NCBI GenBank assembly: GCA_050084985.1
Contig: JBITNC010000001.1
Location: forward strand, 98,270,001 to 98,334,000
DNA from: Nageia nagi
Lineage: Eukaryota > Pinophyta
DNA: 64,000 nucleotides
Reading direction: 5' to 3'
Shown: piece by piece, positions 59,341 through 64,000 of the stretch
Layout: the number at the start of each line of letters is the position of its first letter
How positions within the stretch are numbered: position 1 is the stretch's first letter
Notes under the pieces: model-generated
The model's database searches: none
Told to the model about the DNA's origin: nothing
Seen by the model: only the letters and a program-made list of their open reading frames with translations
Translations under genes and position numbers: made by a program

Positions 59341-60630
59341 TAAAAATAAAAATTGCATAAGTAAAAAGAAACTAACTAAAAAAAAAAAGTTGATGACCCA
59401 AAGTCAGATGCTGATGATCAAGAAACCTAGTTGCAGGTTCATCGATGTTTGACCCTTAATGTCAATAATTTTGCTAAGCCTTGACCCTGGTTGGTGACCA
59501 TGATTGAGGGTTTTCAAAATTTTCAAAAAGCTAAAAAAATAAGCTAAAATGAAAAAATAAATGGTTGAAAATGCTTTAAATGCAAAAATAAAGACTTATA
59601 CGATTTTTATTTTGTGAATTGCTGAATAAAATATTAATTACAGGTAAAAGACTAAAATGAAGGTTTAAAAAACCCTACCTCATCCTAGATTGGTCTCCTC
59701 TAGCTAGCCGGTCATCGTTGTGGCATGCTGGCCCTTAAATGTGAACAATAGCTAAAATAGTGGTCAAAAGTAAAAAAGAACATGGGTAGCAAGATGATAA
59801 GAGCTTTGAATTGAAAAAGCAAATAATAAAATGATAGTGGTTTTATTCTTTTTATTCCCACTGCACCTTGAAATGTCGACGACTGACGACGGATGCCGGT
59901 GATTCTTCCCAAACGCAAACGATTTCTTGAAGTATTAAAAACAACATATAAATTGGTAAAAAAAAATAATATAAAAACTTTTACAAAAAACAAAAATTCA
60001 TTTGTCCTCACTTCTAAAAAAAATAAAAAATAAAAAAGGGAAAATGATAATATAACCCTCCTTCCATGAATGAAAACAAGGTTGAAAATATAATATTCTT
60101 CCTATTATTGGAACACAATAAATCAACATTGAACAAGTCCTTGGTTTAGAAATTTACTCCAGGCCATGTGAATGAAAAGGACTTAAGCTTCTTTAACATT
60201 TTAAACTTCAAAAAATTGAACATGATTTGAAAATGAAATAATCTTTTGCACAAGATTATCACGAAACCCCACTATCAGCATAAAAGCCAGTACTCTCAAA
60301 ATCAAACTGATATACACAAAACTAAGCTTAATGACACATACTTGCTTTGACATGCAAAGATGAACAAGAGTCTCTTCATGCAATTTTCACAACAAGCACA
60401 TAGTATGTATGGTTAATACAAGCAATGTTTTAGTATAAATTTCAATTATTTTCAAAACGCATCAAGAGCAAAAGATGAAAACATTTTTAACCATGATTCA
60501 ATCAATTGAACTTGACTTTCTCGAGAGACTAAGTCAATTTTAAATACCGACCCCAGAGTCAAATTATCAAGCAAAGAAACACAACCTTATTTATTTTTGA
60601 ATTATCACCCACTTCTAATAACTAATAATT
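59341..60630. other. Non-coding spacer before the 3' LTR
   Basis: AT-rich, without motifs. If the antisense ORF was transcribed on its own, its promoter should lie here on the minus strand; I see no convincing TATA box in a defined place. The minus open frame at 60,011-59,712 (99 codons) has no recognisable feature. Confidence 0.5.
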
Positions 60631-60645
60631 CAAAAAGGGGAAAAA
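60631..60645 (+). other. Polypurine tract of the Tat-type element
   Basis: CAAAAAGGGGAAAAA ends directly at the TG of the 3' LTR. Apart from its first base it is all purine and is the expected plus-strand primer. Confidence 0.9.
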
Positions 60646-61550
60646 TGTAGACACCTAAAAATGATCCTCGTTTGAAATTTGATCACAAAGGAGCTAACCA
60701 ACTTAGCACAAACTATAGAAAATAATAATCTCTAGGTGATTGGATTGGTTTGTTGATGATTCATCTTAGTATTTAGTGTCTGATACCCAATCACTAGTGA
60801 TTATATACTTAGCAAAGCTAAAACAAGTTATGAGCTCATGCTCATCCATAGTTCAAAATAATTATGATATACATCTTGAACCCTATCCTATATCTGTGAA
60901 AGCGATGACCAAAGCCATTTAGGATTCTGGATCAGCTTTGAACCTAGATTTTGAGCTCTAAAATTGATAAATCAAACAAACTTAAGAATCTACAAATACA
61001 ACCTCATACCATGAGCAAAGTGACCCCTTTTTGAAGTAAACTTATGCTTCTAGAATCATTCCAGGACTTGTTGTGAGATTACTTCATTTTATGAATGTTA
61101 TGTCCTATTTAGTGCATATCGAATATTTTTTTATGAACAGGTGTGTTTGATGTGTTGTTTTGGCATGTGTGCAGGGTCCATAAGTGCTGAAGCTTTGAGC
61201 AATTGAAATACATTGAACCAAGATCTATCCAAATTCCATAAGATAGGTTATATAGAAGAGAAAGAGAGAAAAAAATTCCTAACATACAACTTAAGTGCAG
61301 AAACACTAGTGATTCACATCGGATGCCAATGATTGAAGGAAAAAGCCAACAACTCATCTTGATTGTTAATGACTCTGTAAAGCCCAAGGAGGCTAAAAAC
61401 CTAGCTTGTATCAAAAGCCCTTCCTAACAAGGCATTAGATTTTGGGATCCGCATTGTAAAATTGAGGTTACCTCTCAAAATAATAAAATATACTTTGGTA
61501 TTAAATGTGTGTTTATCTTGTTTGCTAACAAGTTACTTTGTGGGATAATA
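60646..61550 (+). repeat. 3' LTR of the Tat-type element
   Basis: Starts TGTAGACACCTAAAAATGA and ends GGGATAATA (the terminal CA has become TA), followed directly by the TSD GTAGT. It is 54 bp longer than the 5' LTR, mainly because of extra sequence near 60,735-60,815. Confidence 0.88.
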
Positions 61551-61555
61551 GTAGT

Positions 61556-61895
61556 AATGGTATTTTTTGAATGAAAAGAGTTTTTATATTACTAAAAATG
61601 TTTTCATACAAAAAAAGTGGGTGGAGTTGAGCACACTCTGTGGAAGACCACAACTACAAACTAACTACATAGTAGTTAGGAAAGGTTACAAAAATATCGC
61701 ATGAAAAAGAACATGCAAAACATAATAGTGACCACCAATGAACCCTCAAAGTCCACAACCAAAAACCAAAATCATAGTCCCCAATGTTTAATGATCAACA
61801 TAATAAAACACCTCATCAATCATGAGAAGATGATAGGTAAAAATTATCAATAAATTGCATGTGTTCTCAACCACCACCCTCAACAGGAGAAACAT
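61556..61895. other. Unassigned flank right of the Tat element
   Basis: No motif or repeat recognised. Unlike the left flank, it shows no sign of the 390-bp tandem family, so the array ended at or near the insertion site. Confidence 0.5.
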
Positions 61896-61896
61896 T

Positions 61897-62320
61897 CTAG
61901 CCATCATTGTAATTACTTCCACTAGCATTAGTGCACATCAACATCATGAGTTGGCTGGTGTGAGGGATTTGAAATATCTTCCCATCTTGTAATTGAGGAA
62001 AAACTTTCTGACCAAACATCCCACCTGCTTTAAGAACGAGTAGTAATCTCTCTCGATTGTATGAGCTTGGGATTAGGCATAGGCTATGATAAGTGTCGAG
62101 GTAAATTCGTAGGACTAGTAGACACACATCGTAATGGAGCATGAGTGCAACTATGTGATCAACATTGGGGAGCTTCATGAGATATGCTTGATGAGGAGGA
62201 AGCTCATTAGGTGGGACACAACTAATAGTGCAAGGAGCATTCCCCCAATGGTTTAGTAAGTTACATAATTAATGAACCTCCACATGAAATTTTTCAACCT
62301 AAAATATAATCTGCAACCCA
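61897..62320 (-). pseudogene. Unrecognised degenerate minus-strand frame
   Basis: A 93-codon frame (62,178-61,897) reads as ordinary protein rather than low complexity. It continues in frame upstream without an ATG to about 62,265 (NHWGNAPCTISCVPPNELPP), and past one stop to about 62,310. It has no motif I can name. The even composition and upstream continuity suggest a decayed coding sequence, either host or element-derived. Confidence 0.35.
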
Positions 62321-62639
62321 TAATATTAGAAAATAGCAAATTTATCATCAAGAGAGAAGGTGGTCGAAGGGGCTTCTCAACCAAACACAATATTATTTCT
62401 TATTTCCCAAGATGGTAGAGAATACTAGTTTTGAAAATATGCCAAACTTTGCCTAAGGGCTCTAAAAATTAAAGAGGGTCCCCTAGAATAGCATGAACCT
62501 AAGAACAAGGAGACACTAAGAAAGGATTAAAAAAGGAAATAATCTAGTCCCAAGCCTACTAGTTCGTAGCACATGTAAGATCCAAACAAGATCTCAAGCA
62601 ATAATCAACAAATTCAATTACAAAAACTTCAAGCTAGGA

Positions 62640-62820
62640 CATCCACTTTATACTACAATAACCATAGTATGCCAATGTTGGGTCTCTTAAGTACAATAAC
62701 ACCAAACAATGCCAATGAATGGCCAATACCAATAATATAGGACCACAAAAAGCTTATAATGCCAATGTATGGCTTACACATGCACAATAATGCCAAATAA
62801 TGCCACAATATGAACACATA
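62640..62820. repeat. Loose AATGCCAAT-type repeats
   Basis: Short units related to AATGCCAATG(T/A)ATGG occur about six times between 62,668 and 62,810. Spacing is irregular, so this is low-complexity expansion rather than a clean satellite. Confidence 0.6.
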
Positions 62821-62869
62821 CAACACAAATACTGAGATCTGAATGCCCATGGCTTATATTATGATATGG

Positions 62870-64000
62870 AATGAGCAACAATACAATACCAAGCCTAAGA
62901 GGGCTAATGTCAACCTCTTAGGATCTAACTAGGGTCAGATGAAGTCACCTGCAATGCTAGATGGACGTGGGATAGTAGTGCCTCCTCACAACCTGATTCT
63001 TCTCTAGTGAAGGAGCCCTCCTCAAATTTGGATAGCCAAGTGAATGGTATGTAATCCACCTTGAAATACCATTGTATGGGAAAGGTGCTACACTAGTGCC
63101 ATAGGTTGTGAAGATCTCTCAGTCAGACAACCCTCTTAGGTGCTCCACCTAAGGAATACACTTAGAGTTGCATTAAGGTTGTGTCCATTGAAAGTTGTAG
63201 AAGTAAATGTATAATAATCAGTCTATCTAGCAAATGAGGCTCTAAGCCTCTTTATACACCTTTCTTGGTCCTATATCTCACCTTAAAATCACCACTAGGC
63301 TCTTAGGCCCCAACATTAGCCTCCAAAGGGCCTAGGATGCCTAACATGGGTGCTTAGGGATCAAGCATGCCAACGTGGGGTTTTGGGTGCCATAAATGCC
63401 AATGTAAGGTCAATGGGTGCCATTCATGCCCACTTAGGTCTAGGTGTGTGTGATGGGCCAACGTGGGGTCTAGGGGACTCCCCAAGGCTGGTGCAAGCTT
63501 ACAATCTCCTATCCAGACCATTTAAGTGCATTAAGAACTTGGGATTCCCATAATCAAATTTGGGATCTCCAAGTACACTTATCTAACCTATTCTACACTT
63601 ACATGGGAGATGTCCCACTAGGGGCTCATAGTGGGTCCATTGACCCATTAAATTCCTATCCCAAGTTACACACAACATAACACACTATTAATGCAATATC
63701 ACTAAGATGGGCCTTTTGCCCATTACAAATATTTTCTATGTTACAAGAGGGGCATCATAGCACATGACCAAAAAACATGGAGAAAGTATTTAAACTCTTA
63801 ACAAAAAGGAAAAGTAGGATTAACCACACCCAATACATGCACCAATGCCCAATGGTAAGATCTTGATGCAAAAGACTCCAAATGAAAAAACTTTGTTTAG
63901 GTTCAATATACTTAGCCTAAACACTAGAAAAATACAGGGACCAATGGGATTGGAAGGAAATAAGATCCTATCTAAGATTAAGAGTATGAACACATAGGGA
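62870..64000. other. Unassigned DNA at the right edge
   Basis: Apart from the short repeats around 63,400, no gene, LTR or RNA was recognised. The stretch 62,900-63,700 is GC-richer than the rest of the window and could be part of an element extending past the window end. Confidence 0.45.
63340..63480. repeat. Loose TGCCAACGTGGGGT-type repeats
   Basis: GCCAACGTGGGGTYT occurs at about 63,369 and 63,458, with related pieces (ATGCCAATGTAAGGT, ATGCCCACTTAGGTCTAGG) between. The GC content is above the local average. The 67-codon plus frame across it (63,350-63,553) is a by-product. Confidence 0.55.

Larger units (their letters stand above)
41749..61550 (+). mobile_element. Full-length Tat-type Ty3/gypsy retrotransposon
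   Basis: This is a 19,802-bp element: TSD GTAGT, 5' LTR (851 bp), primer-site candidate, leader of about 1.8 kb, gag, protease, RT, RNase H, second RNase H, integrase, sense accessory ORF, antisense PMD ORF, polypurine tract and 3' LTR (905 bp). The second (Archaea-like) RNase H before integrase, the DGGS protease motif and a long region between pol and the 3' LTR with an antisense ORF mark the Tat lineage. All genes carry stops and frameshifts. The LTRs differ at very roughly one base in seven by eye, so the insertion is old. The pol 3' end is triplicated in tandem. Confidence 0.9.

Noticed and set aside
59712-60011. 99-codon minus frame upstream of the PMD frame
   Set aside because: Phe- and Leu-rich translation of A/T-rich spacer without PMD or other motifs.

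Overview
This is a gene-poor, AT-rich stretch of plant nuclear DNA made almost entirely of decayed transposable elements. The plant assignment rests on plant-specific families: a Tat-type Ty3/gypsy element with a second RNase H and an antisense plant mobile domain (PMD) frame, an L1 LINE with RNase H, a DUF4283 LINE ORF1, and a piece of a STRUBBELIG-family receptor kinase gene. The density and age of the repeats suggest a large genome, perhaps a gymnosperm; that last step is inference. I found no intact protein-coding gene.

Layout. 1-10.2 kb: LINE endonuclease fragment (+), Ty3/gypsy integrase tail (-), a SINE-like sequence, a promoter-like block with two good splice donors, and a 5' fragment of a copia-type element (-). 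10.27-18.15 kb: a complete but coding-empty LTR element (7,881 bp, TSD TCCTA, initiator-Met-tRNA-type primer site), i.e. a large retrotransposon derivative (LARD). 18.2-25 kb: non-coding, with a 1.5-kb inverted repeat able to form a long hairpin, a 297-bp tandem duplication and a 73-bp minisatellite. 26.5-30.6 kb: two separate LINE pieces on the minus strand (ORF1; and RT + zf-RVT + RNase H). 31.9-34.7 kb: Ty3/gypsy gag (-) and the 3' end of a copia element (+). 36.1-36.8 kb: STRUBBELIG-family kinase pseudogene fragment. 37.4-41.7 kb: a diverged tandem array split by a probable 3.2-kb solo LTR whose upstream part is packed with 66-bp repeats.

41,749-61,550 is the main object: a full-length, 19,802-bp LTR retrotransposon with TSD GTAGT, both LTRs, a primer-site candidate, a polypurine tract and, in order, gag, protease, RT, RNase H, a second RNase H and integrase. 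Two extra coding blocks lie between pol and the 3' LTR: a sense accessory ORF I do not recognise (53,853-55,688) and an antisense ORF with PMD motifs (about 57.5-59.3 kb). The 3' end of pol is triplicated as a 593-bp tandem repeat; the copies share the same stop codons and are nearly identical although the two LTRs are clearly diverged, so the amplification came long after the element died (or is an assembly artefact). Stop codons in gag-pol repeatedly sit where the family has glutamine, the mark expected of methyl-cytosine deamination in silenced DNA.

All protein assignments come from reading motifs in the translated sequence; no database search was run.
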